Source: Pseudomonadota bacterium (lineage in GTDB: Bacteria > Pseudomonadota > Alphaproteobacteria > Sphingomonadales > Sphingomonadaceae). Taken from it: 6,608 bases of DNA. Where the stretch lies: assembly GCA_023390675.1 (NCBI GenBank), contig JAEWCK010000331.1, positions 1 through 6,608 on the forward strand. Reading direction: 5' to 3'. A program made the position numbers and the translations under genes. The notes under the pieces are model-generated. The model did no database searches. It saw nothing but the letters and a program-made list of their open reading frames with translations, and had not been told where the DNA came from. How positions within the stretch are numbered: the first letter of the stretch is position 1; every line of letters begins with the position of its first letter. Below are positions 1 through 6,382 of the stretch, one piece after another.

Positions 1-1
1 G

Positions 2-127
2 CTCCGCCCCTCGATGCAGGCGACCGGCAGCACGCTCGGGCTCGACCGCGCGGTCGAGAGCATCCGCAACTGCGCGCGGTTCAAGGACGCCAAGGCGGGC
101 GAGGTGAGCGCGGCGTTCGGAGGTTGA
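2..127 (+). CDS. C-terminal fragment of an unrecognised protein (5' end outside window)
   Basis: An open frame enters from the left edge and ends at a TGA at 125-127, giving 41 visible codons. Coding is supported by codon use: 39 of the 41 sense codons end in G or C, the strong third-position bias of the other genes here, whereas the other frames lack it. The visible tail includes STLGLDRAVESIRNCARF, which looks like an amphipathic helix with one cysteine, followed by a short polar and small-residue end. No signal, membrane segment or catalytic motif is visible in this part. I do not recognise the family and assign no function. It points towards the leftward VOC gene, so the two are convergent, with the hairpin at 135-158 between them. 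Confidence 0.7.
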   Translation, partial: LRPSMQATGSTLGLDRAVESIRNCARFKDAKAGEVSAAFGG

Positions 128-134
128 GCCTGAA

Positions 135-158
135 GTTCCCCGGCGAAAGCCGGGGAAC
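135..158. terminator. Perfect 10-bp hairpin with GAAA loop between convergent genes
   Basis: The arms GTTCCCCGGC (135-144) and GCCGGGGAAC (149-158) are exactly complementary and enclose a GAAA tetraloop on the + strand, of the GNRA class. It begins 7 nt after the stop of the rightward partial gene and lies 12 nt beyond the stop of the leftward VOC gene, which suits a bidirectional transcription end or RNA-stabilising hairpin. Neither strand has a run of T after the stem, so it is not a textbook intrinsic terminator. Hairpins with this CCCCGGC-GAAA-GCCGGGG core are, as I recall, common between genes in sphingomonads, so it may be one copy of a genome-wide palindromic repeat instead. Confidence 0.6.
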
Positions 159-170
159 GACTCGTTGCGC

Positions 171-605
171 TCAGCCGAGCTCTTGCGCGAGACCGATGAG
201 AAGCCCTTCGGGCCCGCGGATGTAGCAGAGCCGATACGTGTCCTGATAGTCGACGACCTCGCCCACGAGCTGCGCCCGATCGCCGAGCTTGGCGAGCGTC
301 TCGTCCAGGTCGTCCACGGCGAACATGACACGGAGATAGCCCAGCGCGTTGACCGGCGCATTGCGGTGATCCGCGACGACAGGCGGTGCGAGGAAGCGCG
401 ACAGCTCGAGCCGGCTATGGCCGTCCGGGGTTCGCATCATCGCGATCTCGACGCGCTGGTCGACCAGCCCGGTAACGCGCCCGGCCCATTCGCCTTCGAT
501 CGTGCTGCGCCCTTCGAGCTCGAGGCCCAGCTCGCGAAAGAAATCGATCGTTTCGTCGAGGTCGTCGACGACGATCCCGACATTGTCCATCCGTTTGAGC
601 GCCAT
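171..605 (-). CDS. VOC-superfamily (glyoxalase/bleomycin-resistance fold) protein
   Basis: A 144-residue protein with two beta-alpha-beta-beta-beta repeats typical of the vicinal oxygen chelate fold. The first begins near residues 6-30 (MDNVGIVVDDLDETIDFFRELG) and the second near 88-115 (ALGYLRVMFAVDDLDETLAKL), ending in YIRGPEGLLIGLAQEL (128-143). VOC proteins include glyoxalases, dioxygenases, epimerases and resistance proteins, and the substrate here cannot be told. The usual metal ligands look mostly absent: Asn8 where many members have His (MDHVGI), Arg92 or neighbours where the second His is expected, and Gly138 where the last Glu is expected (IEL). Glu67 in LEL remains. It may therefore be a non-metal binding protein. 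The start is supported by a GGAGG ribosome site (complement of 615-619), 9 nt upstream. It lies 19 nt after the acyl-CoA synthetase stop, so the two are probably one transcript. Confidence 0.9.
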   Translation of the reverse strand: MALKRMDNVGIVVDDLDETIDFFRELGLELEGRSTIEGEWAGRVTGLVDQRVEIAMMRTPDGHSRLELSRFLAPPVVADHRNAPVNALGYLRVMFAVDDLDETLAKLGDRAQLVGEVVDYQDTYRLCYIRGPEGLLIGLAQELG

Positions 606-614
606 CGGTTCAGT

Positions 615-619
615 CCTCC
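615..619 (-). promoter_or_regulatory. Ribosome binding site of the VOC gene
   Basis: The minus strand reads GGAGG here, 9 nt before the ATG at 605-603. It is the clearest Shine-Dalgarno sequence in the window and sits wholly inside the 19-nt gap after the acyl-CoA synthetase stop codon, so the gene can be translated independently from a shared mRNA. Confidence 0.75.
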
Positions 620-624
620 GCGGT

Positions 625-2208
625 TCAGGCCGCCGCCAGCCGGAAATTCTTGTACTGCTCGCGGATCGCGGTCTTGAGCAGTTTGCCGGTGGCAGTGTGC
701 GGCAGGCTCTCGACGAAATGGACTTCGTCGGGCAGCCACCATTTGGCGACGTGCTTCGCCAGATGCGCCTGCACTTCGTCCGCGGTCACTGCGCTGCCGG
801 GTTTGCGCACCACGAGCAGGATCGGCCGCTCGTCCCATTTGGGATGATGCACGCCGATCGCCGCCGCTTCCGCCACCCCGGCGCAGCCGACCGCGGCGTT
901 CTCCAGGTCGACCGAGCTGATCCACTCGCCGCCCGACTTGATCACGTCCTTGGCGCGATCGGTAATCTGCATCACCCCGTCCGGATGGATCACTGCGACA
1001 TCGCCCGTGTCGAACCAGTTGTCCGCGTCGACCGCGAGCCGTTCCTCGCCGAAATACTGCTTGATGATCCAGGGCCCGCGCACCTGCAGCCGCCCCGAGC
1101 TGACGCCGTCGCGCGGCTGGAGATTGCCTTCGTCGTCCACCACGCGCAGTTCAACGCCGTAAGGCACCCGTCCCTGCTTCGAGACCACGCCCACCTTCTC
1201 CTCGAAGCTCAATTCCTCCCAATCGTGCGAAGGCGCGCCCATTGTCCCGATCGGGCTGGTCTCGGTCATCCCCCAGGCGTGGTTCACCCGGATTCCCATG
1301 TTCATCAGCCGCTCGATCATCGCGCGCGGCGCGGCCGATCCGCCGATCGTGACGATCTTGAGGTGCCGGGGCTCGTCGCCGGTCGCGTCGATATGCTGGA
1401 ACATCCCGAACCACACGGTGGGCACGCCCGCGCTGTGCGTCACTTTCTCGCGGTTCATCAGCTCGCAGATCACCTTGGGCTCGTTGACCGCGCTGAATAC
1501 GAATTTCACCCCCACCGCCGCGCCTGCCCAAGGCAATCCCCAGCCGACGGCGTGGAACATAGGCACGATCGGCATCGCCACCGATTGCGTCGACAGATCG
1601 AACTCGGCGGGCTGCAATTCGGTGATCGCGTGGATCACAGTCGAGCGGTGGGTGTAGAGCACGCCCTTGGGATTGCCTGTGGTGCCGCTGGTATAGCAGA
1701 GCATCATCGGCTCGCGCTCGTCGCCGGTCACCCAGGCATAGCCGCCGTCTTCGGCGCCGATCCAGTCCTCGAAGGCGCCGTCGTCGAAGCAGATGTAATG
1801 CTCGACGCTCGTCCATTGCGGCTTCAATCGATCGACGATCGGCGCGAACGCCTTGTCGTAGAGAAGGACCCGATCCTCCGCATGGTTGGCGATATAGACA
1901 AGCTGGTCGTCGAACAGCCGCGGATTGATCGTGTGGATGATGCCGCCCATTCCCGTCACGCCGTACCACGCGACGAGATGGCGGCTATGGTTCATCGCCA
2001 GCGTAGCGACGCGGTCGCCCTTGCGGATCCCGGCGCGCTCCAGCGCCTGCGCGAGCCGCCGCGCATCTCGCGCGACGCCCGCCCAGCTCGTGCGCGTCTC
2101 GCTGCCATCGGCCCAGCGCGTGACGATCTCGCGCGCGCCATGCTCGCGCGCGGCATGATCGAGGAGCGTCGATACCCGAAGCTCGAAATCCTGCATCCCG
2201 CCCAGCAT
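625..2208 (-). CDS. AlkK-type medium/long-chain fatty-acyl-CoA synthetase (AMP-forming)
   Basis: An adenylate-forming ligase of the ANL superfamily, about 527 residues, which activates a fatty acid to acyl-AMP with ATP and then to acyl-CoA in the cytoplasm, feeding beta-oxidation or related metabolism. In the 527-residue numbering the motifs are in order: the P-loop-like YTSGTTGNPKG (172-182), WGMTETSP (312-319), the ribose-binding WFDTGD (398-403), the hinge segment DRAKDVIKSGGEWIS (417-431) and the C-terminal TATGKLLK with the catalytic lysine at 509. The segment IIHTINPRLF (90-99) and the N-terminal MLGGMQ closely resemble the AlkK alkane-degradation ligases, so medium-chain fatty acids are a reasonable guess, though chain length cannot be read from sequence. 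An ATG 12 nt further upstream (2218-2220) is in frame. I prefer 2206-2208 because GGAGAG lies 4 nt before it and its product starts like AlkK. It follows dnaE by 63 nt and precedes the VOC gene by 19 nt. Confidence 0.93.
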   Translation of the reverse strand: MLGGMQDFELRVSTLLDHAAREHGAREIVTRWADGSETRTSWAGVARDARRLAQALERAGIRKGDRVATLAMNHSRHLVAWYGVTGMGGIIHTINPRLFDDQLVYIANHAEDRVLLYDKAFAPIVDRLKPQWTSVEHYICFDDGAFEDWIGAEDGGYAWVTGDEREPMMLCYTSGTTGNPKGVLYTHRSTVIHAITELQPAEFDLSTQSVAMPIVPMFHAVGWGLPWAGAAVGVKFVFSAVNEPKVICELMNREKVTHSAGVPTVWFGMFQHIDATGDEPRHLKIVTIGGSAAPRAMIERLMNMGIRVNHAWGMTETSPIGTMGAPSHDWEELSFEEKVGVVSKQGRVPYGVELRVVDDEGNLQPRDGVSSGRLQVRGPWIIKQYFGEERLAVDADNWFDTGDVAVIHPDGVMQITDRAKDVIKSGGEWISSVDLENAAVGCAGVAEAAAIGVHHPKWDERPILLVVRKPGSAVTADEVQAHLAKHVAKWWLPDEVHFVESLPHTATGKLLKTAIREQYKNFRLAAA

Positions 2209-2212
2209 CGCG

Positions 2213-2218
2213 CTCTCC
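2213..2218 (-). promoter_or_regulatory. Ribosome binding site that decides the acyl-CoA synthetase start
   Basis: The minus strand reads GGAGAG, 4 nt before the ATG at 2208-2206. It overlaps the alternative in-frame ATG at 2220-2218, which itself has only poor purine sequence before it (GCTTCAAACGAT). This favours the downstream ATG. Confidence 0.55.
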
Positions 2219-2271
2219 ATATCGTTTGAAGCGAGCGTACCTGTGGATTTGGGCCGATGTCGAGGGCTGGC

Positions 2272-5200
2272 TCAGGCCGCCGCAGCCAGCCTCTGCTGGT
2301 CCGCCGTCCGCAGCGTCGCGCTCCGCACCCCCGGCAGGCCCTCGATCTTCTGCGCCAGCTCGCCGTCGAGCCGGAAGTCGCGCCCCAGCATCAACTCGGC
2401 CTCGCCGCCCGGGATCGCCACGCGCGCGATGATCTCGCCGCGCCCGCCGCGCTGATCGCCCGCCACGCCCGCCAGCAGCGCCATCGCGCGCTCGTCCGCG
2501 ACGCCAACCTCAAGAACCAGCCGCGCGGTGTTTGCCAGGCCCTCGAACGGCTGGACGCGCTTCACCGTCACGCGCGGGCTGTCTTCCCCCGGGCGCCGGT
2601 CGAGCTCGACGGTCAGCACCGCGCAGCCGCCCGCGCGGGCGCAATCCTCCATGTCCTTCGCCGCCATCTCGTCGAAGCAGGTGGTCAGCGTCTGGGCGCT
2701 CTGGTCGGAGATCGTCGCCATTAGATAGCGGTTGCCGCGCGCCGAAGTGCGGTAGCGGCAATCCTCGATCAGCGCGGCGATCGTCGCGCCGACGCGTCCG
2801 CCCTCGGGCACCGGCACTTCGTTGAGCGATACGATCTCGCGCACGCCGTGGACCTTGGCGAGATGCTGGAAGCGGTCGAGCGGGTGCGCCGAGAAATAAT
2901 AGCCGAAGGCTTCCTTCTCGGCGTTGATCCGATCGGCAAGCGACCAGTGCGCGCTTTTCGGCAGGCTGATCGCGCCGCCGCCCGCCTCGCTCTCACCGAA
3001 CAGTCCGCCCTGCCCGCTCGTCCGGCTCTCGTGCGTGCGCTGCGCCACCGCGAGGATCGTCTCGGCCGCGGCATAGACGCCCGCCCGGTTGGGCTCGAGG
3101 CTGTCGAACGCCCCTGCTCCCGCCAGCGTCTCGACCTGGCGCTTGTTGAGCAGCCGTGGATCGACTCGCCGCGCCAGATCGTCGAGCGACTTGAAACTCC
3201 CGCGCTCCTCGCGCTCCTCGACGAGCAGCTCCATCGCCCGCTCGCCCACGCCCTTGAGCGCGCCCAGTGCATAGCGCACCGCGAAGCCGTTTTCGGTCCG
3301 CTCGACGTTGAAATCGGCGAGGCTGGTGTTGATCTCGGGCGGCAGGCATTCGATCCCCAGCCGCCGCATGTCGTCTGCGAAGATCGCCAATTTGTCAGTC
3401 TGGTGGATGTCGAACGCCATCGATGCGGCGAAGAATTCGTGCGGATAATGCGCCTTGAGCCACGCCGTCTGATAGGCGAGCAGCGCGTATGCCGCGGCGT
3501 GCGACTTGTTGAAGCCGTAGCCCGCGAACTTGTCGATCAAGTCGAACAACTCGTTCGCCTTGGCCGCCTTAATTCCGTTCACCTTCTCGCAGCCCTCGAC
3601 GAAGATCGCGCGCTGCGCGTCCATCTCCGCCTTGATCTTCTTGCCCATCGCGCGGCGCAACATGTCGGCGCCGCCGAGCGTGTAGCCGGCGAGCACCTGC
3701 GCCGCCTGCATCACCTGCTCCTGATAGACGAAGATGCCATAGGTCTCGCCCAGGATCGTCTCGAGCAACGGATGCGGATAGGCGATCTCCTCGCGCCCGT
3801 TCTTGCGCGCGCCGAACATCGGGATGTTGTCCATCGGCCCCGGCCGGTAGAGCGAGACGAGCGCGATGATGTCGCCGAAATTGGACGGGCGCACTGCGGA
3901 GAGCGTGCGCCGCATCCCTTCCGATTCGAGCTGGAACACCCCCACCGTATCGCCGCGCTGGAGCAACTCGTAGACTTGCGCGTCGTCCCATTCGAGCGCG
4001 TCGAGATCGACGTCGATCCCGCGATCGCCCAGCAGCTCGACTGCCTTCTTGAGCACCGACAGCGTCTTGAGGCCGAGGAAGTCGAACTTCACCAGCCCGG
4101 CCGCCTCGACATATTTCATGTCGAACTGCGTGACCGGCATGTCCGAGCGCGGGTCGCGGTAGAGCGGCACCAGCTCGGCGAGCGGCCGGTCGCCGATCAC
4201 CACGCCCGCGGCGTGCGTCGACGAGTGCCGCGGTAGTCCCTCGAGCCGCATCGACAGGTCGATCAGGTGGCGCACGTCGCTGTGCGACTTGTACTCTGCG
4301 TGGAACTCGCTGACCCCGTTCAGCGTCCGTTCGAGCGTCCACGGATCGGTCGGGTGGTTGGGGATCTGTTTCGCCAGCCGGTCGACCTGCCCGTAGCTCA
4401 TCTGGAGCACGCGCCCGACATCCTTGAGCACCGCGCGCGCCTTCATCGTCCCGAAAGTGATGATCTGCGCCACCGTGTCGCGCCCGTATTTCTGCTGGAC
4501 GTAGCGGATCACCTCGCCGCGCCGCGTTTCGCAGAAGTCGATGTCGAAGTCGGGCATCGATACGCGCTCGGGGTTGAGGAAGCGCTCGAAGAGCAGCCCC
4601 AGCTTGAGCGGATCGAGATCGGTGATCGTCAGCGCCCAAGCGACTACCGAGCCCGCGCCCGATCCGCGTCCCGGCCCCACCGGTATGTCGTGCGCTTTTG
4701 CCCATTGGATGAAGTCGGCGACGATCAGGAAATAGCCAGGGAAACCCATCTGGATGATGACGTCGAGCTCGAACTCGAGCCGGTCCTCATAGGGTTTGCG
4801 GTCCTCGGGCGACGTGATCCCCGCCTTGGCGAGCCGGGCGTCCAATCCCTGCCACGAATGCTCGCGCAGCATCGCCGCTTCGCCTTCGCGGTCGCCGGCG
4901 AGGCTCGGCAGGATCGGCTTGCGCTTCGGCGCGGCGAATGCGCAGCGCTGCGCGACGACCAGCGTGTTGGCGATCCCTTCGGGCAAGTCCGCGAACAGCG
5001 ACTTCATCTCGTTCGCCGGCTTCATCCACGCGTCGGGCGAACTGCGCGGGCGGTCGTCCGATGCGATGTACGACGAATTGGCGATGCACAGCATCGCGTC
5101 GTGCGCCTCGTGGAAGCTCTCCTCGGCGAAGCAGCACGGATTGGTCGCGACCAGCGGCAGGTTCCGCGCATAGGCATATTCGAGCAGCTTCGGCTCGGCC

Positions 5201-5748
5201 TTGCCCTCGGTTTCGTCGAGTCGCCGGACGATCTCGACGTACAGCCGTTCGGGGAACAGCGCCTCGAGCCGCGCGGCATACGCCTCCGCCGCCGAATCCT
5301 GCCCTTCGGCGTAGAGCCGCGCGAGCGCGCCCTCGGCCCCCGCGGTCAGGCAGAGCAGCCCCTCGACTCGCCCCTCCAGTGCCGCGAAGCCGACATGCGC
5401 CTCCTCCTCGATCGGTCGATCGAGATGCGCGCGCGAGACGAGGTCGCAGAGATTGCCGTAGCCCGTCTCGTCCTGCGCATAGAGCGCCAGCCAGTCGATC
5501 GGCGCGGTGACCCCGTCGGGCATGTCGGGCCGCTTGACCGCCAGCAGCGTGCCGACGATCGGCTGGACGCCCGCTTTGATGCACGCCTCGGAGAAGGGCA
5601 TCGCCGCGTAGAGCCCGTTGCGGTCGCACACCGCCACCGCCGGAAACCCGAGCTCCTTCGCGCGCCTGGCGATCGCCTTCGGCTCGATCGCGCCTTCGAG
5701 CATCGTGTAGGAGGAGAAGACGCGCAGCGGCGCGAAACCCGAGTGCAT
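2272..5748 (-). CDS. dnaE: DNA polymerase III alpha subunit (replicative polymerase DnaE1)
   Basis: The catalytic subunit of the chromosomal replicase, a C-family polymerase of 1158 residues (E. coli DnaE is 1160). In order: an N-terminal PHP domain (about 5-270), then palm, thumb and fingers (about 280-810) with GPGRGSGAGS (358-367), SMPDFDIDF carrying aspartates 402 and 404, and VKFDFLGL carrying aspartate 556, which match the three catalytic aspartates of E. coli DnaE (401, 403, 555). FAGYGFNKSHAAAYA (741-755) is the classic fingers motif. A helix-hairpin-helix lies near 826-846, a beta-clamp-binding pentapeptide QGGLF at 913-917, an OB fold near 985-1066 and a tau-binding tail after that. 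Length and the C-terminal domains argue for DnaE1, not the shorter mutagenic DnaE2/ImuC. The PHP metal site is degraded (Arg9 and Phe11 in place of the HxH histidines, Pro51, Pro204), so proofreading must come from a separate DnaQ subunit. The start is secure: an in-frame TAG lies only three codons upstream. The ribosome site is weak (AGG, 8 nt away). Confidence 0.97.
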   Translation of the reverse strand: MHSGFAPLRVFSSYTMLEGAIEPKAIARRAKELGFPAVAVCDRNGLYAAMPFSEACIKAGVQPIVGTLLAVKRPDMPDGVTAPIDWLALYAQDETGYGNLCDLVSRAHLDRPIEEEAHVGFAALEGRVEGLLCLTAGAEGALARLYAEGQDSAAEAYAARLEALFPERLYVEIVRRLDETEGKAEPKLLEYAYARNLPLVATNPCCFAEESFHEAHDAMLCIANSSYIASDDRPRSSPDAWMKPANEMKSLFADLPEGIANTLVVAQRCAFAAPKRKPILPSLAGDREGEAAMLREHSWQGLDARLAKAGITSPEDRKPYEDRLEFELDVIIQMGFPGYFLIVADFIQWAKAHDIPVGPGRGSGAGSVVAWALTITDLDPLKLGLLFERFLNPERVSMPDFDIDFCETRRGEVIRYVQQKYGRDTVAQIITFGTMKARAVLKDVGRVLQMSYGQVDRLAKQIPNHPTDPWTLERTLNGVSEFHAEYKSHSDVRHLIDLSMRLEGLPRHSSTHAAGVVIGDRPLAELVPLYRDPRSDMPVTQFDMKYVEAAGLVKFDFLGLKTLSVLKKAVELLGDRGIDVDLDALEWDDAQVYELLQRGDTVGVFQLESEGMRRTLSAVRPSNFGDIIALVSLYRPGPMDNIPMFGARKNGREEIAYPHPLLETILGETYGIFVYQEQVMQAAQVLAGYTLGGADMLRRAMGKKIKAEMDAQRAIFVEGCEKVNGIKAAKANELFDLIDKFAGYGFNKSHAAAYALLAYQTAWLKAHYPHEFFAASMAFDIHQTDKLAIFADDMRRLGIECLPPEINTSLADFNVERTENGFAVRYALGALKGVGERAMELLVEEREERGSFKSLDDLARRVDPRLLNKRQVETLAGAGAFDSLEPNRAGVYAAAETILAVAQRTHESRTSGQGGLFGESEAGGGAISLPKSAHWSLADRINAEKEAFGYYFSAHPLDRFQHLAKVHGVREIVSLNEVPVPEGGRVGATIAALIEDCRYRTSARGNRYLMATISDQSAQTLTTCFDEMAAKDMEDCARAGGCAVLTVELDRRPGEDSPRVTVKRVQPFEGLANTARLVLEVGVADERAMALLAGVAGDQRGGRGEIIARVAIPGGEAELMLGRDFRLDGELAQKIEGLPGVRSATLRTADQQRLAAAA

Positions 5749-5904
5749 CCCGCCAACCTAGGCCGCCCGGCCTCCGAGCGCCACCCGACCGTCCACAGCT
5801 TTCCTCGCTACTCAACGGTTCGTCGACGAAACGAAACGGTTCATCGCCGTGTCAGATTCGGGCGAATATACGGCAAGAATAAGGCAACGGGATTGGCGTG
5901 GACG
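5749..5904. promoter_or_regulatory. Divergent intergenic region between dnaE and the MraZ-like gene
   Basis: These 156 bp separate the two start codons and must hold the promoters of both directions. It contains an AT-rich island at 5864-5882 with TATATT on the minus strand (complement of 5866-5871) and TATACG on the plus strand (5867-5872), either a possible -10 element, but I find no convincing -35 partner for either. It also holds the 12-bp direct repeat at 5814-5846, the palindrome TTCGTCGACGAA at 5819-5830, a small inverted repeat ATTCG-GG-CGAAT at 5856-5867, and one GANTC site (GATTC, 5855-5859), the target of the CcrM methylase in alphaproteobacteria. The promoter role follows from gene orientation; exact sites are not resolved. 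Confidence 0.65.
5814..5846. repeat. Tandem 12-bp direct repeat, possible operator
   Basis: AACGGTTCGTCG at 5814-5825 and AACGGTTCATCG at 5835-5846 match at 11 of 12 positions. Their starts are 21 bp apart, two turns of the helix, so a protein or protein pair could bind both on the same face. The first copy overlaps the perfect 12-bp palindrome TTCGTCGACGAA (5819-5830), and the spacer includes part of a GAAACGAAAC tandem (5828-5837). The element lies 66 bp upstream of the dnaE start and about 59 bp upstream of the MraZ-like start, a usual place for a regulator site. No known operator is recognised. Confidence 0.5.
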
Positions 5905-6381
5905 ATGATCGCCTTGTTTCATGGCAACGAACTCTGCGAAGTCGATGGCGAGGGCCAGGTCGCCCTCCCCGCCTTTCTCGCCGAAGCGCTGGACTCCGCA
6001 GCCACCGATCTGCTCGTCGGCCGCCATGATTCCGAACCCTGCCTGATCGGCTATGGCCGCGACCATCTCGAAGCGCTCGCCGCGCGCACCGAGGCGCGCC
6101 GCCTCGCCGACGAAACCCGCGGCGAAGACGCTCGCGCGCACTATCGCCGCATGCGGCGAACCTTCGGGCTGGTCGACAAGCTGCCCCGCGCCAACGCGCG
6201 CCTCCGCATCCCCGCGGCGATGCGCCACTTGGGCCGGATCGAGCGCCTCGCGCTCTTCGTCGGCGCCGGCGACAGCTTCGAAATCTGGAACCCCGCGCTC
6301 GCGCTGACGAGCGGAGACGAACAATTCCGCGATCTCGCCGCCTGGCGTTTGCAGGCGCGCGGCTCTCAGGGAGTGCATTGA
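5905..6381 (+). CDS. MraZ-family protein (double SpoVT-AbrB-like fold), diverged
   Basis: A 158-residue protein with the two-repeat layout of MraZ, a ring-forming DNA-binding repressor that normally heads the division/cell-wall gene cluster. Repeat one spans about 5-55 (FHGNELCEVDGEGQVALPAF, then PCLIGY at 45-50); repeat two spans about 85-134 (ARLRIPAAMRHLG, then LALFVGAGDSFEIW at 115-128), which strongly recalls the MraZ ending with its fEiW motif. Length fits (E. coli MraZ is 152). Both DNA-contact loops are altered: DxKGR is DGEGQ (14-18) and DxxGR is RANAR (95-99), so binding to the usual TGGG-type boxes is doubtful. ATG 5905 places FHG at residues 5-7, as in MraZ N-termini. A TTG at 5893 is a possible alternative, and no strong ribosome site marks either. 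Its frame stays open far upstream, but that part is antisense to dnaE. It is not followed by rsmH, so it is probably a paralogue or relocated copy. Confidence 0.8.
   Translation: MIALFHGNELCEVDGEGQVALPAFLAEALDSAATDLLVGRHDSEPCLIGYGRDHLEALAARTEARRLADETRGEDARAHYRRMRRTFGLVDKLPRANARLRIPAAMRHLGRIERLALFVGAGDSFEIWNPALALTSGDEQFRDLAAWRLQARGSQGVH
6368..6373 (+). promoter_or_regulatory. Ribosome binding site inside the end of the MraZ-like gene
   Basis: AGGGAG lies 9 nt before the ATG at 6383-6385 and within the last codons of the MraZ-like gene. Together with the 1-nt gap between stop and start, this indicates translational coupling of the two genes. Confidence 0.6.
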
Positions 6382-6382
6382 G

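Noticed and set aside
502..2229. A 575-codon rightward frame opposite the acyl-CoA synthetase
   Set aside because: It mirrors the codon structure of the ligase gene, gives a low-complexity Arg/His/Asp-rich product, and has no recognisable motif or ribosome site.
2242..2250. DnaA-box-like TGTGGATTT in the gap after dnaE, and TCCACA at 5792-5797
   Set aside because: They match 7 and 6 of the 9 consensus positions (TTATCCACA) respectively, are isolated, and there is no cluster of boxes or AT-rich unwinding region.
2209..2271. Possible promoter for the acyl-CoA synthetase gene (TCGACA, then GTACGC 17 nt later on the minus strand)
   Set aside because: The -10-like element is poor, and short spacing to dnaE makes read-through equally likely, so it is not called as a feature.
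2848..4236. A 462-codon rightward frame opposite dnaE
   Set aside because: It is an antisense shadow of the dnaE polymerase core, with no family resemblance and biased composition.
5818..5842. Two GTTC half-sites resembling an alphaproteobacterial LexA box
   Set aside because: The known spacing is GTTC-N7-GTTC. Here the two GTTC copies are 17 nt apart and the position 7 nt after the first holds AAAC, so the SOS box does not fit.
4267..6381. A 704-codon rightward open frame running antisense through dnaE and on into the MraZ-like gene
   Set aside because: The part before 5905 is antisense to a clearly real dnaE and translates to Arg-, His- and Pro-rich sequence without domain character. Such long open antisense frames are normal in very GC-rich DNA. 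Only the part from 5905 is a gene.
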